NCBI RefSeq assembly: GCF_003086295.3
Contig: NC_092051.1
Span: 24,609,940 to 24,673,939, forward strand
Direction of reading: 5' to 3'
DNA length: 64,000 bases
From: Arachis hypogaea
Lineage: Eukaryota > Streptophyta > Magnoliopsida > Fabales > Fabaceae
Part shown: in pieces, positions 32,700 to 45,115 of the stretch
Layout of the letters: each line of letters starts with the position of its first letter
How positions within the stretch are numbered: position 1 is the stretch's first letter
Made by a program: the position numbers and the translations under genes
The notes under the pieces: generated by a model
Told to the model about the DNA's origin: nothing
Seen by the model: the letters and a program-made list of their open reading frames with translations, nothing else
Databases searched by the model: none

Positions 32700-35600
32700 T
32701 GTAAGACCCAGAACTTTTGAAAAGTCTTATTATGATCAAGTCTCAATCCTATGGTTATTTATAGCCTTAATTTCAGAAACTGTTTTATTAAAGATAATTA
32801 AGGCAAGTTTTGATTTATCGAATTTGAGACGAGTTATGATTATTATCCAATTTTATAATTATTGGATTATCTTCTATATTTAAAGTATAAGGTTGATAGT
32901 TATGAAATAATAAGGATTTTATATGATTTGGATTAGTTGAATAATACTTTAAATATTATTACTGCTATTTTGGAAAATGAAGAAATTAAGTATATTATTT
33001 CTAATTATTTGGTTGGGACATTTTATTGAAAATAATTTGTAAAAATGAGGAGCAAATAGTATTTTTATATACAATTAGTGTTAGATTTAATTGGGGTTTC
33101 AATTACTATATTATCCCTATTTTTTAGTGAAATTACCATAATGCCCCTAACCCTAATTTTGCTAAACCCATTCCCTTCCATCCTTCCTCCACGCTGCGCA
33201 GCCCAACACCTTTCCTCACTACCTTTGCTGCGCAGCAACAACAACAACACAGGCAGTTTCCTTTATTCTCCAAGAAAGAAAGAAACAAAGAGAAATAGAG
33301 ATCTGAGGGGGAGTAGAGGAGACCGGAAAAGAAAGGGGGAAGGAGGCCACGTTGCTGCCGCTGCTACCGATCCGCGCCGCCAGGGTCGTTCCGTCCACGG
33401 AGCCATGGGTCGCGCCGTGTCACTGAGAGGAGAAGGGGAACTCACCGCGTCGCTGTCACCTATAAGCCGCGCTGTTGCCCGTGCCGCCGCTAGTCCACCT
33501 TGGAGCCAACGTCGAGCTCGCGGGTGAGGGGGAGACACAGCGCCGCCGACTTCGCCAGCCTTTCGCCGTCGAATCCTCCTTGCCGTCGCCGTTCGAATCG
33601 CGACCTGGAGAGGGAGAAGCGAGCCATGGCCGGAGGGGAGAAGACGCCGTGTCTGGAAGCCGCCGTCGTCCTCGCCACAGGGTCAGCCGCTGTCATGTAT
33701 GGCAGAGCCAGAAGAAGAGAGTTCGGGAGCAGAACAGGCGAGAGAGATCTGAGGCTGGGTTGGGAGTCCAACCACCGCGTCCAGCCGCCGTTTGTGTCGC
33801 CGGCGCTGCCTTCGCCGGAGCTGCCACCGTCAAAAAGGGATTCATGCCGCCGCAGGTGTCGCTGCCGGAGAAGGGAGCTGCATCTCTGTGACTCCGGCCG
33901 CCGGGAGTGGTTCCGTGACTTCTGGGACCGCCGCCGAAGCCTCTGGCTATTTCTGCCGTCACCGGAGAATCCTGCCGGTAAGGTTTTAAGTATTGGGTTT
34001 CGTTTCTCTTGAGTTTCCGGAAACGTTACAATCACTGTATATTGATTTCAGTCGCCGGAGTCTGATCACCGTTGCCGCCTAGGATGGCTCCTGGGGCTGC
34101 CGCCGAACCGGTTCAGAGACCGCCGTTGTTACGGTTCAGCTGTTCCTTCGGTTCGGTAAGCGTTTCGATCTGAAAGGCCTCCAGTTACTGCTCTATTATG
34201 CGTTGAGGAGTTGTAGCATTTGTTGTTATGAGAGTTAATATCGGTTATTATATATTGTGATTAGAGTCGTTGTGGTTGCTGAGAAAACGGTTTGGAGCTG
34301 AGGTTTTGGTAGCCGGGATTTTGATTGTTGATTTCGGGTCGATGCGGAAAGGACTCGGTGACGCGTTTGAGTTATGGAATTTGCGTTTTGAGGTAGGGGC
34401 GCTTTCCAAAAACTATAGTTTATTATTGGAATTATTACATATGGGTACTGATGTGAGATATTGTGTATTTGGTGATTGTATCTGCCTTATGTATTATTTG
34501 ATTGACTCGAATGATTATGGATGTTGGTTTGGCCGAATTGTTGTGTGGCTTGTGAAATGTAATGTTTGAAATTGATTCTTTAAAGATTTGAATTGAGTTT
34601 AATCCGTTGAGGATTGGTTTGAATTGAGTCAATTATTTTGATGATGTAGAAGATAGAATACTCTTGAAATTCAGCCTGTGTTGCTTTAATTGATTTGGTT
34701 TTGATAAATGATTTATTGCTGAACCGATTCTTTAAAGCTTTGGAAATGAGTTAAATCGGTTGATATTGAGTTGATTTTGAAATGGCTTCCTTGAGATATG
34801 CCACTGAGGCGACTGTTGGATTTAGCTTGCTTTTGAATTGATTTCTGGTTTTGAGCTGTTGAAAAGGAATGAGAAACGGTTTAGTTGGGACCCGAAACGG
34901 GTGGCAAAAGTCCAAGTTTTAGGGGAGGTGCTGCCGAAATTTCTATAGAATCCGAGTCCTTATTTGAAATGTTAATTGGGGAATTTTGAGTTTAATGCCT
35001 TTCCTATCTATTTTGAGGATTGTGAAATTATGGCTTCTTTATTACCTTTACTTAGAGCAATTAAGAAAGCAATGAAGTTATGCTTTGAAAGAATTATTGA
35101 AAAGAGAATCATGATTTATCCTTATTTTCCAAGAAGAACAGTATGTCTTTGGGTACAAGTCATTTGAAAGAGAATTTTGCTTTGAGGCTGTTTTAAAAGG
35201 TAAAACGGGTTTATGTTTTTCTCTATTAAACACAAAGATTGTCCCTTGGGAGAGTTTTCGTGATTTTAAAAGGAATTGGATTTCGATTGATGAGCCTCAT
35301 TATTTTGACGTTTTAAATAAGATTCAAAGTATCTTTTGAACTCTAGTTTAACACAACAAAAATGATTCTCTTATCAGTTTGAAACGCTTCAGATTTAATT
35401 ATGGAATTGAAGCCGGTTTTGTTTAAGTAAAGGAAATGGTTTTGAAAGAAGTAAAGGTTACGTGACTCGGTTTGGCTTAGATCCTATTTTCTTACTCAAA
35501 TCAGAAAGCCAATGTTTTAATGATTTTAAATGATTTTGGCGAAATGAGATATGTTATTCTCCCCTAAAGACTTGGGACTCTGCCGAGAAACTTTGTTATA

Positions 35601-37329
35601 AAATCCCATTGTTGAATGGATGATTTTGAGTGTTTCCAAAAAGAATCTTTAACTTGCCATGGTTATGGAAGTTTGGAAAGAGGATGCCGAGAGTGGCATT
35701 GTTTTCAAAGGGGAATTTACCTTGAGTAAAAGTGGCTTATGAGCCTAAAATGATTTGAGAAATGAGATCTTTAAATCCAAGGCTGAAAAGAGTTGAAACT
35801 CGATTTCAAAGTGAAATGAATTGAGAAAATAATTTATGGCTTAAATGCCGACTTTATGAATTTAATGATGTTGAATGGTGGAAGTGCTGTTTTGTTGTGA
35901 GCCGGAATGGCTGTGTATGATTATACATATTGGTTGGTTTTGGATTGAACCGTGAGCCGGAATGGCTGTGTATGATATGAATATTGGCTGGTTCTGGACT
36001 GAACCGTGAGCCGGATGGCTGAGATGGATGTTGATCCATGGATGAGATTGAATGCATGTTTATGCTGAATCATTGATAAATGTGAATGTTGCACTTCCAC
36101 TATCTGAGATACGAGTTTCCCTGGGTAGTAGCAGTGGCTAGCCACCACGTGCTCCAGGTTGAGACTTGATACTCTGTTGACCCTATGTCGTAAGTGTGGC
36201 CGGGCACTGTGAAAGCCCCGGAGGAGCTCGCCCCCATAAATATTCACCAGTGATGGTGATGGATAAATATTCACCAGTGAGGGTGATGGATATGGATCAT
36301 GATTATGATCAAGTTTATGATGAGTATAACTCGAGTTGGGGATGCATGACAGAGGGACAGTCCAATGGTTAGCTACCAGGACTTGTCGGGTTGGCTCTAT
36401 AACCGACAGATGATATCATCAGCCACTAGGGACAGGCATGCATCATATGCATTTGTGTGACATTGGTTGGGTGTGCATATTATACTTGGTTTGCCTATGT
36501 GATTAATTGCTAACTGTTCTACTTGTAATAACTGTTTGTTTGTGCTTGAACTTCCTATCTGTGTTTGCATCTGGGGCTCTGTTGGATTGTGGCGATTGGT
36601 TGTTGGTTGGATTGTTTGGGCCTAGGGCCGTGGTTGGAATGAGATGAACTGATGGTTGATTTCGGTCTTGTGTTTCTGGTTTGGAATAAAATATGAAAGG
36701 CTATTTTGGTTTCGCTTAGATAAACCGTTTTGAAAGGCTTTTGAGTTTTTGAGAATTGAACGGTTCTTCTTTCTGAAAAGATTTCCGACTTTACTTTCAT
36801 TGTAAACCGTTTTTGAAAAGAGGCATAAGACGATTATGAATCACTGGTGCGATTATCTTCATGTATCCTATTACAGTAATTCCTAAAAACCCTCTACTGA
36901 GAACCCTTTCGAGGATGATGTTCTCACCCCCCTACATTTTTCCCCTTTCAGGATATGGGCGCAGAAGTTACGAAGAGCTTATTTAATTGTTGTTGTGATG
37001 CTCTGTATTGTTTTAGTTATGGTTTATTGTACCCTCGCCTTTATCTTGATATATTCTGTAAGAGGGATAGGAATTGTATTGGATAATGCTTATAATATTA
37101 TCTATGTATATAAGTGTATATATGTATGTACCCTTTATGAGTTTTTGTAAGTTGTATGGTATTTATGGATGTACGTTATCGAACGAAAGTATCTTTGGGA
37201 GCGGTATTGCGGTTTAGAGTTTTAAACAGGCTCATATTTTAGTATTAAATAGTATAAGTGTCGTCGTAATGTCCGAGCTATCAGAGTTACGCAGCCGGAA
37301 GCGTGAGCTTTGGTAGTTAGGGTGTTACA
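32700..37329 (+). repeat. E4 5' LTR (4,630 bp)
   Basis: AT-rich except for a GC-rich island (about 33330-34160). Also carries three GAGCCGGAATGGCTG units (about 35899-36020) and two TAAATATTCACCAGTGA units (about 36237-36283). ORFs of 60-180 codons here are on both strands and overlap each other; I do not regard them as genes. Confidence 0.95.
33330..34160 (+). promoter_or_regulatory. GC-rich leader-like island in E4 LTR with candidate intron
   Basis: CpG-rich, CCG-repeat-rich DNA inside an AT-rich LTR. A 74-base segment 33978-34051 starts GTAAGG and ends TTTCAG, and another donor-like GGTAAGCG lies at about 34155. This could be a spliced untranslated leader. The identical segment in the 3' LTR is 41539-41612. 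Confidence 0.4.
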
Positions 37330-37332
37330 TTA

Positions 37333-37344
37333 TGGTATCAGAGC
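37333..37344 (+). promoter_or_regulatory. E4 primer binding site, tRNA-iMet type
   Basis: TGGTATCAGAGC, three bases after the LTR; the classic plant initiator-Met primer site. Confidence 0.9.
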
Positions 37345-40247
37345 AGTTCTTCCTGTAGAGCCTGAGGAATGGACTGACTATGCTTCAATTGCATACTCTG
37401 AGCGTTTGTCATGTATTAGGTCTTGTTGAATGACGAGAATTAGAGCTTTATGCACATGACGGTCTATTGATTAACGCTGTTAGTCTTGCATTGCATAATT
37501 CCTGATATTAAGTTTGGCCGGCTTAATACTAGTGAAATATGTATATGAAAGCACTGATGGGTTATCATAGATGAAATCCTAGTTTTGAGTAAAGCGAATC
37601 GCGGGTTTTGGAAAAGTTGGAAACTACTTCTCGAGGCTATTCAGTTGTGTGTCTTGAATTCTGTTCGAGTTGACATGTTCTTTCATATCCTAACTTGAAG
37701 TTCTTATTTGCTAGACCTTTTGAAGAGTAATTTGATGTCTTCACTCTATTCCTCTATCCATATGTATTCTTGTTTGACCTTAAGTGCATATGCTGGTTTA
37801 AGATCTTTGTTGCATCTATCTTCCTCTGTTTGAGTTCTTCTTGATTCAAGTATTCTTTGATATGGCCTTGAACCTGTCTTAATGTGCTGTGACTTTTAAC
37901 TCCGGATTCTGAGTCCATTCTTTGAGAAATTGTTGATTCAGTTTTTCTCTTACTTGACAGTGATCACAGCCAATTTTGAGATTTTATAAATTGCTGTTGA
38001 TTAGATATATGCTTTTCTATATATGAGACTTTGAAATTATTTATGCAGTTTAACAACTATTTCTTTCTAATACTTTGCCTGTACTTTTACTGGTTTACGC
38101 AATTGTACTTATTTTAAAAGTAAATTTTGACCTTCTAGTAATTTTACTATAGTTCCAATGGACATCTTTATTTGATTGTGTATTTGGATATTTTCTGAAA
38201 TACTGGAAAGAAAGAATTTTTCGCTTTCATTCCGGTTGAGTTTCGTTTGATAAGCTTTACTTAACTTATTTTGAATTGAGTTTGGTTTAGCATACTACAT
38301 AGTTTATGCCATTGTTGTTCTTTTGAAAATGTTGGATTCATAGCTTCTTCTTATGAACGGACTGGTTCCTTCTTAAGCTTTTCACCTCTATGAATGTCAT
38401 ACGTGATTCTGTTTTTAACTAATCTTTTACATCTTGTGAACATTACCATTGATCTTGGTTTGTCCCCTCTTGTGAATCTCATCCTTATGTGGGTCAGTTT
38501 GATTCGTTTCAGGATAGTACATTGTTTATTCTCCCATTATCTCTACAAGAGTTTTTAGTTAAAGATTTATCATTGAAGAATTACAAATGATTGAGTTGTC
38601 TTTTCTGTGACTTTTGTATTCTTTTGGATCAATTTAAAACTTGTTTGATATTTCATGCTTAGTGGATCTTGTTTGAACTACTCTAATTTAAGATCCTTTC
38701 TTGCAAGGCTTGACTCCTTTTTAGTACATCTTAAACTTCTTGAATGTTCTTCTGAGATGGAGATTTCAAGAACACTTTTGGAGTATTGTTTTGGACTTTT
38801 TAAAGAAGTTTTGAATTCTCTTTGAAGAAATATTAAACGGAATTTACTTTCTGTTGCTTGATTGGGATTGGAACCATTGTTCAATTTTGATGAAGTTAAT
38901 TTAAAAATCGGCATGCGCTATTTTAAATGAAGTTTTGAAAAGCTTCCTTGTTTAGTGGAAACCGGTTTGTTTGTGACGCACCACTTATTTCCTTTACCAA
39001 ATTGCAAGCAAGTTTTTACCTTGGAATTTCTTTTCTAAAAAGAGTTTAACTTCCTCTTTCACCCTTGCTATGAATGTTATACACGCTTGTTTGAATATGA
39101 ATTTTGGGAATTTTTGAACAAGCATTTGATTTCTCTGCCGAGTTTTATGAATTACTTTTGGTTAAGTTGTGCACCTAATTATCTTTCTAAAATATTTGAG
39201 GAAATATTTTAGCTCTTAGCGAAACTTGTGTGCATTTTGTTTTTAAAACTCTACATGATTTACTTCAACATGAAATTGTATTGAGGTAAAGCCACGATTA
39301 TGCTTTTGTTACTCTCTTGAAGGACGTTGTTACTTAACCTTTCTTTTAGACTGCGAAGTGGTTTTTCCGCAAGTTTTGGTTCCTTTATGAACAATGTATT
39401 CGGAAGTACCTTTAATCGTGCTCGAGTTCTGTGAGCTTTGTCTTGGGTCTGAAATATTCTCTTCTGTAAACCTCATACTTCTTCGACCCAATTTGAATTT
39501 GGTACAAATTAATGTGCTGATTCTTCTTATTGGACCTATTGAAATTCTTTTATCCAAGGGTTATCTTTGAAGTTGTCAATTGATTTATTTCTAGCAAACT
39601 TCATTGCTTGAGCGTCTTTGTTTATCTGGAAATTGGATACACTCTCTCAAATCTATGAGTATTATTGTTGACATTTATCTCTCATTCCTAAATCTTGTAT
39701 CCTTCTGAGTAGACTCGAGAATTGTTTTGATATCACGTGCGACTTGTAGACGTAGTAACGCGATACGTTAGTTCTTTAAGACGTGATGTGCATACGGAAG
39801 TTGAAGCGGTAGGTGTACAACGTATGAGTTGTGGGCGTTTTGTTCCTTGCGAACGGGTTTGTGGTTGTCAGGCTTGTGATCAAATTTGGGGTTTGTAAAG
39901 TGCTTGATGGAGTTGGAAAGTTAAAACTTTGAGGTTGATATGAGATTAGTATGCGGAGGTTGAGCACGTCATTTTAACTCCATCCTGTTTGATAGCCTTT
40001 GATGCCTTGCCCTTCTATCACATGATTGACCCATGTTATCTTTTGCATTGAGCCTACCTTGTAACGTTTGCTTTGCAATCAGACTCCTACCTTTATATCC
40101 TTATGCTTATGACAATCAAAGTATTTGGAAATCGTATATATGATTGTATTTTGAGATATTTTTGCTTCTTCCTTAAATGTGTTCAAGGGTGAACTGTTAT
40201 GGAATTTCTTCCATTTTGTATCAATTTTCGAGGGCGAAAATTTTTAT
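37345..40247 (+). other. E4 internal region, non-coding
   Basis: 2.9 kb, T-rich on the plus strand, with no ORF over about 80 codons and no gag or pol motif in any frame I could read. Confidence 0.8.
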
Positions 40248-40260
40248 AAGGTGGGTAGGA
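40248..40260 (+). promoter_or_regulatory. E4 polypurine tract
   Basis: AAGGTGGGTAGGA, directly before the 3' LTR. Confidence 0.75.
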
Positions 40261-43200
40261 TGTAAGACCCAGAACTTTTGAAAAGTCTTATTATGATCAA
40301 GTCTCAATCCTATGGTTATTTATAGCCTTAATTTCAGAAACTGTTTTATTAAAGATAATTAAGACAAGTTTTGATTTATCGAATTTGAGACGAGTTATGA
40401 TTATTATCCAATTTTATAATTATTGGATTATCTTCTATATTTAAAGTATAAGGTTGATAGTTATGAAATAATAAGGATTTTATATGATTTGGATTAGTTG
40501 AATAATACTTTAAATATTATTACTGCTATTTTGGAAAATGAAGAAATTAAGTATATTATTTCTAATTATTTGGTTGGGACATTTTATTGAAAATAATTTG
40601 TAAAAATGAGGAGCAAATAGTATTTTTATATACAATTAGTGTTAGATTTAATTGGGGTTTCAATTACTATATTATCCCTATTTTTGAGTGAAATTACCAT
40701 AATGCCCCTAACCCTAATTTTGCTAAACCCATTCCCTTCCATCCTTCCTCCACGCTGCGCAGCCCAACACCTTTCCTCACTACCTTTGCTGCGCAGCAAC
40801 AACAACAACACAGGCAGTTTCCTTTATTCTCCAAGAAAGAAAGAAACAAAGAGAAATAGAGATCTGAGGGGGAGTAGAGGAGACTGGAAAAGAAAGGGGG
40901 AAGGAGGCCACGTTGCTGCCGCTGCTACCGATCCGCGCCGCCAGGGTCGTTCCGTCCACGGAGCCATGGGTCGCGCCGTGTCACTGAGAGGAGAAGGGGA
41001 ACTCACCGCGTCGCTGTCACCTATAAGCCGCGCTGTTGCCCGTGCCGCCGCTAGTCCACCTTGGAGCCAACGTCGAGCTCGCGGGTGAGGGGGAGACACA
41101 GCGCCGCCGACTTCGCCAGCCTTTCGCCGTCGAATCCTCCTTGCCGTCGCCGTTCGAATCGCGACCTGGAGAGGGAGATGCGAGCCATGGCCGGAGGGGA
41201 GAAGACGCCGTGTCTGGAAGCCGCCGTCGTCCTCGCCACAGGGTCAGCCGCTGTCATGTATGGCAGAGCCAGAAGAAGAGAGTTCGGGAGCAGAACAGGC
41301 GAGAGAGATCTGAGGCTGGGTTGGGAGTCCAACCACCGCGTCCAGCCGCCGTTTGTGTCGCCGGCGCTGCCTTCGCCGGAGCTGCCACCGTCAAAAAGGG
41401 ATTCATGCCGCCGCAGGTGTCGCTGCCGGAGAAGGGAGCTGCATCTCTGTGACTCCGGCCGCCGGGAGTGGTTCCGTGACTTCTGGGACCGCCGCCGAAG
41501 CCTCTGGCTGTTTCTGCCGTCACCGGAGAATCCTGCCGGTAAGGTTTTAAGTATTGGGTTTCGTTTCTCTTGAGTTTCCGGAAACGTTACAATCACTGTA
41601 TATTGATTTCAGTCGCCAGAGTCTGATCACCGTTGCCGCCTAGGATGGCTCCTGGGGCTGCCGCCGAACCGGTTCAGAGACCGCCGTTGTTACGGTTCAG
41701 CTGTTCCTTCGGTTCGGTAAGCGTTTCGATCTGAAAGGCCTCCAGTTACTGCTCTATTATGCGTTGAGGAGTTGTAGCATTTGTTGTTATGAGAGTTAAT
41801 ATCGGTTATTATATATTGTGATTAGAGTCATTGTGGTTGCTGAGAAAACGGTTTGGAGCTGAGGTTTTGGTAGCCGAGATTTTGATTGTTGATTTCGGGT
41901 CGATGCGGAAAGGACTCGGTGACGCGTTTGAGTTATGGAATTTGCGTTTTGAGGTAGGGGCGCTTTCCAAAAACTATAGTTTATTATTGGAATTATTACA
42001 TATGGGTACTGATGTGAGATATTGTGTATTTGGTGATTGTATCTGCCTTATGTATTATTTGATTGACTCGAATGATTATGGATGTTGGTTTGGCCGAATT
42101 GTTGTGTGGCTTGTGAAATGTAATGTTTGAAATTGATTCTTTAAAGATTTGAATTGAGTTTAATCCGTTGAGGATTGGTTTGAATTGAGTCAATTATTTT
42201 GATGATGTAGAAGATAGAATACTCTTGAAATTCAGCCTGTGTTGCTTTAATTGATTTGGTTTTGATAAATGATTTATTGCTGAACCGATTCTTTAAAGCT
42301 TTGGAAATGAGTTAAATCGGTTGATATTGAGTTGATTTTGAAATGGCTTCCTTGAGATATGCCACTGAGGCGACTGTTGGATTTAGCTTGCTTTTGAATT
42401 GATTTCTGGTTTTGAGCTGTTGAAAAGGAATGAGAAACGGTTTAGTTGGGACCCGAAACGGGTGGCAAAAGTCCAAGTTTTAGGGGAGGTGCTGCCGAAA
42501 TTTCTATAGAATCCGAGTCCTTATTTGAAATGTTAATTGGGGAATTTTGAGTTTAATGCCTTTCCTATCTATTTTGAGGATTGTGAAATTATGGCTTCTT
42601 TATTACCTTTACTTAGAGCAATTAAGAAAGCAATGAAGTTATGCTTTGAAAGAATTATTGAAAAGAGAATCATGATTTATCCTTATTTTCCAAGAAGAAC
42701 AGTATGTCTTTGGGTACAAGTCATTTGAAAGAGAATTTTGCTTTGAGGCTGTTTTAAAAGGTAAAACGGGTTTATGTTTTTCTCTATTAAACACAAAGAT
42801 TGTCCCTTGGGAGAGTTTTCGTGATTTTAAAAGGAATTGGATTTCGATTGATGAGCCTCATTATTTTGACGTTTTAAATAAGATTCAAAGTATCTTTTGA
42901 ACTCTAGTTTAACACAACAAAAATGATTCTCTTATCAGTTTGAAACGCTTCAGATTTAATTATGGAATTGAAGCCGGTTTTGTTTAAGTAAAGGAAATGG
43001 TTTTGAAAGAAGTAAAGGTTACGTGACTCGGTTTGGCTTAGATCCTATTTTCTTACTCAAATCAGAAAGCCAATGTTTTAATGATTTTAAATGATTTTGG
43101 CGAAATGAGATATGTTATTCTCCCCTAAAGACTTGGGACTCTGCCGAGAAACTTTGTTATAAAATCCCATTGTTGAATGGATGATTTTGAGTGTTTCCAA

Positions 43201-44893
43201 AAAGAATCTTTAACTTGCCATGGTTATGGAAGTTTGGAAAGAGGATGCCGAGAGTGGAATTGTTTTCAAAGGAGAATTTACCTTGAGTAAAAGTGGCTTA
43301 TGAGCCTAAGATGATTTGAGAAATGAGATCTTTAAAGCCAAGGCTGAAAAGAGTTGAAACTCGATTTCAAAGTGAAATGAATTGAGAAAATAATTTATGG
43401 CTTAAATGCCGACTTTATGAATTTAATGATGTTGAATGGTGGAAGTGCTGTTTTGTTGTGAGCCGGAATGGCTGTGTATGATTATACATATTGGTTGGTT
43501 TTGGATTGAACCGTGAGCCGGAATGGCTGTGTATGATATGAATATTGGCTGGTTCTGGACTGAACCGTGAGCCGGATGGCTGAGATGGATGTTGATCCAT
43601 GGATGAGATTGAATGCATGTTTATGCTGAATCATTGATAAATGTGAATGTTGCACTTCCACTATCTGAGATACGAGTTTCCCTGGGTAGTAGCAGTGGCT
43701 AGCCACCACGTGCTCCAGGTTGAGACTTGATACTCTGTTGACCCTATGTCGTAAGTGTGGCCGGGCACTGTGAAAGCCCCGGAGGAGCTCGCCCCCATAA
43801 ATATTCACCAGTGATGGTGATGGATAAATATTCACCAGTGAGGGTGATGGATATGGATCATGATTATGATCAAGTTTATGATGAGTATAACTCGAGTTGG
43901 GGATGCATGACAGAGGGACAGTCCAATGGTTAGCTACCAGGACTTGTCGGGTTGGCTCTATAACCGACAGATGATATCATCAGCCACTAGGGACAGGCAT
44001 GCATCATATGCATTTGTGTGACATTGGTTGGGTGTGCATATTATACTTGGTTTGCCTATGTGATTAATTGCTAACTGTTCTACTTGTAATAACTGTTTGT
44101 TTGTGCTTGAACTTCCTATCTGTGTTTGCATCTGGGGCTCTGTTGGATTGTGGCGATTGGTTGTTGGTTGGATTGTTTGGGCCTAGGGCCGTGGTTGGAA
44201 TGAGATGAACTGATGGTTGATTTCGGTCTTGTGTTTCTGGTTTGGAATAAAATATGAAAGGCTATTTTGGTTTCGCTTAGATAAACCGTTTTGAAAGGCT
44301 TTTGAGTTTTTGAGAATTGAACGGTTCTTCTTTCTGAAAAGATTTCCGACTTTACTTTCATTGTAAACCGTTGTTTTTGAAAAGAGGCATAAGACGGTTA
44401 TGAATCACTGGTGCGATTATCTTCATGTATCCTATTACAGTAATTCCTAAAAACCCTCTACTGAGAACCCTTTCGAGGATGATGTTCTCACCCCCCTACA
44501 TTTTTCCCCTTTCAGGATATGGGCGCAGAAGTTACGAAGAGCTTATTTAATTGTTGTTGTGATGCTCTGTATTGTTTTAGTTATGGTTTATTGTACCCTC
44601 GCCTTTATCTTGATATATTCTGTAAGAGGGATAGGAATTGTATTGGATAATGCTTATAATATTATCTATGTATATAAGTGTATATATGTATGTACCCTTT
44701 ATGAGTTTTTGTAAGTTGTATGGTATTTATGGATGTACGTTATCGAACGAAAGTATCTTTGGGAGCGGTATTGCGGTTTAGAGTTTTAAACAGGCTCATA
44801 TTTTAGTATTAAATAGTATAAGTGTCGTCGTAATGTCCGAGCTATCAGAGTTACGCAGCCGGAAGCGTGAGCTTTGGTAGTTAGGGTGTTACA
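40261..44893 (+). repeat. E4 3' LTR (4,633 bp)
   Basis: Near-identical copy of 32700-37329 at an offset of 7,561 until a 3-base insertion near 44373. Confidence 0.95.
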
Positions 44894-44898
44894 TTTTC

Positions 44899-45115
44899 TA
44901 TAACATCATCATATTAGCTTTGTGTTGGGTAACAAAAATTGAGCCAGTAGTATGAAGAGCCGCTCTAAATTCGCTACAATTAGATACTCGATTTAACTTG
45001 CATTGTGCATTCTTATGTAGAAATTCAGCATCAGTATCCCAATAAACACAAAGCGCATCCCACACTACTTTTCCTATTCATTGTGGTTTGACACAGATTG
45101 CACGGGCCTTTCCCA
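44899..45115 (-). pseudogene. CACTA (En/Spm) transposase fragment, part 1
   Basis: Minus-strand reading gives VVWDALCVYWDTDAEFLHKN, then CKLNRVSN and ALHTTGSIFVTQHKA. This is the W..LC..W / nR / HTxGS pattern of plant Transposase_24-type proteins of CACTA elements. Frames before it (to about 45180) shift. The next conserved block lies beyond E4 at 32545-32694. Confidence 0.6.

Larger units (their letters stand above)
32700..44893 (+). mobile_element. E4: LARD-type LTR element with 4.6-kb LTRs
   Basis: LTRs of 4,630 and 4,633 bp flank 2,931 bp of non-coding DNA. Ends are TGTAAGACCC..GGTGTTACA; the target duplication is TTTTC (32695-32699 and 44894-44898). The primer site is of the tRNA-iMet type. 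I see about 13 substitutions and one 3-base indel between LTRs (about 0.3%), so insertion was recent. No gag or pol remains, matching the LARD concept (large LTRs, conserved non-coding middle, moved in trans). Confidence 0.95.

Noticed and set aside
33263..34035. Overlapping 89-181-codon ORFs on both strands in the E4 LTR
   Set aside because: They lie in CCG-rich DNA, overlap in several frames, are Arg/Pro/Ser low complexity and recur at 40824-41596 only because the LTRs are identical. No domain is recognisable.
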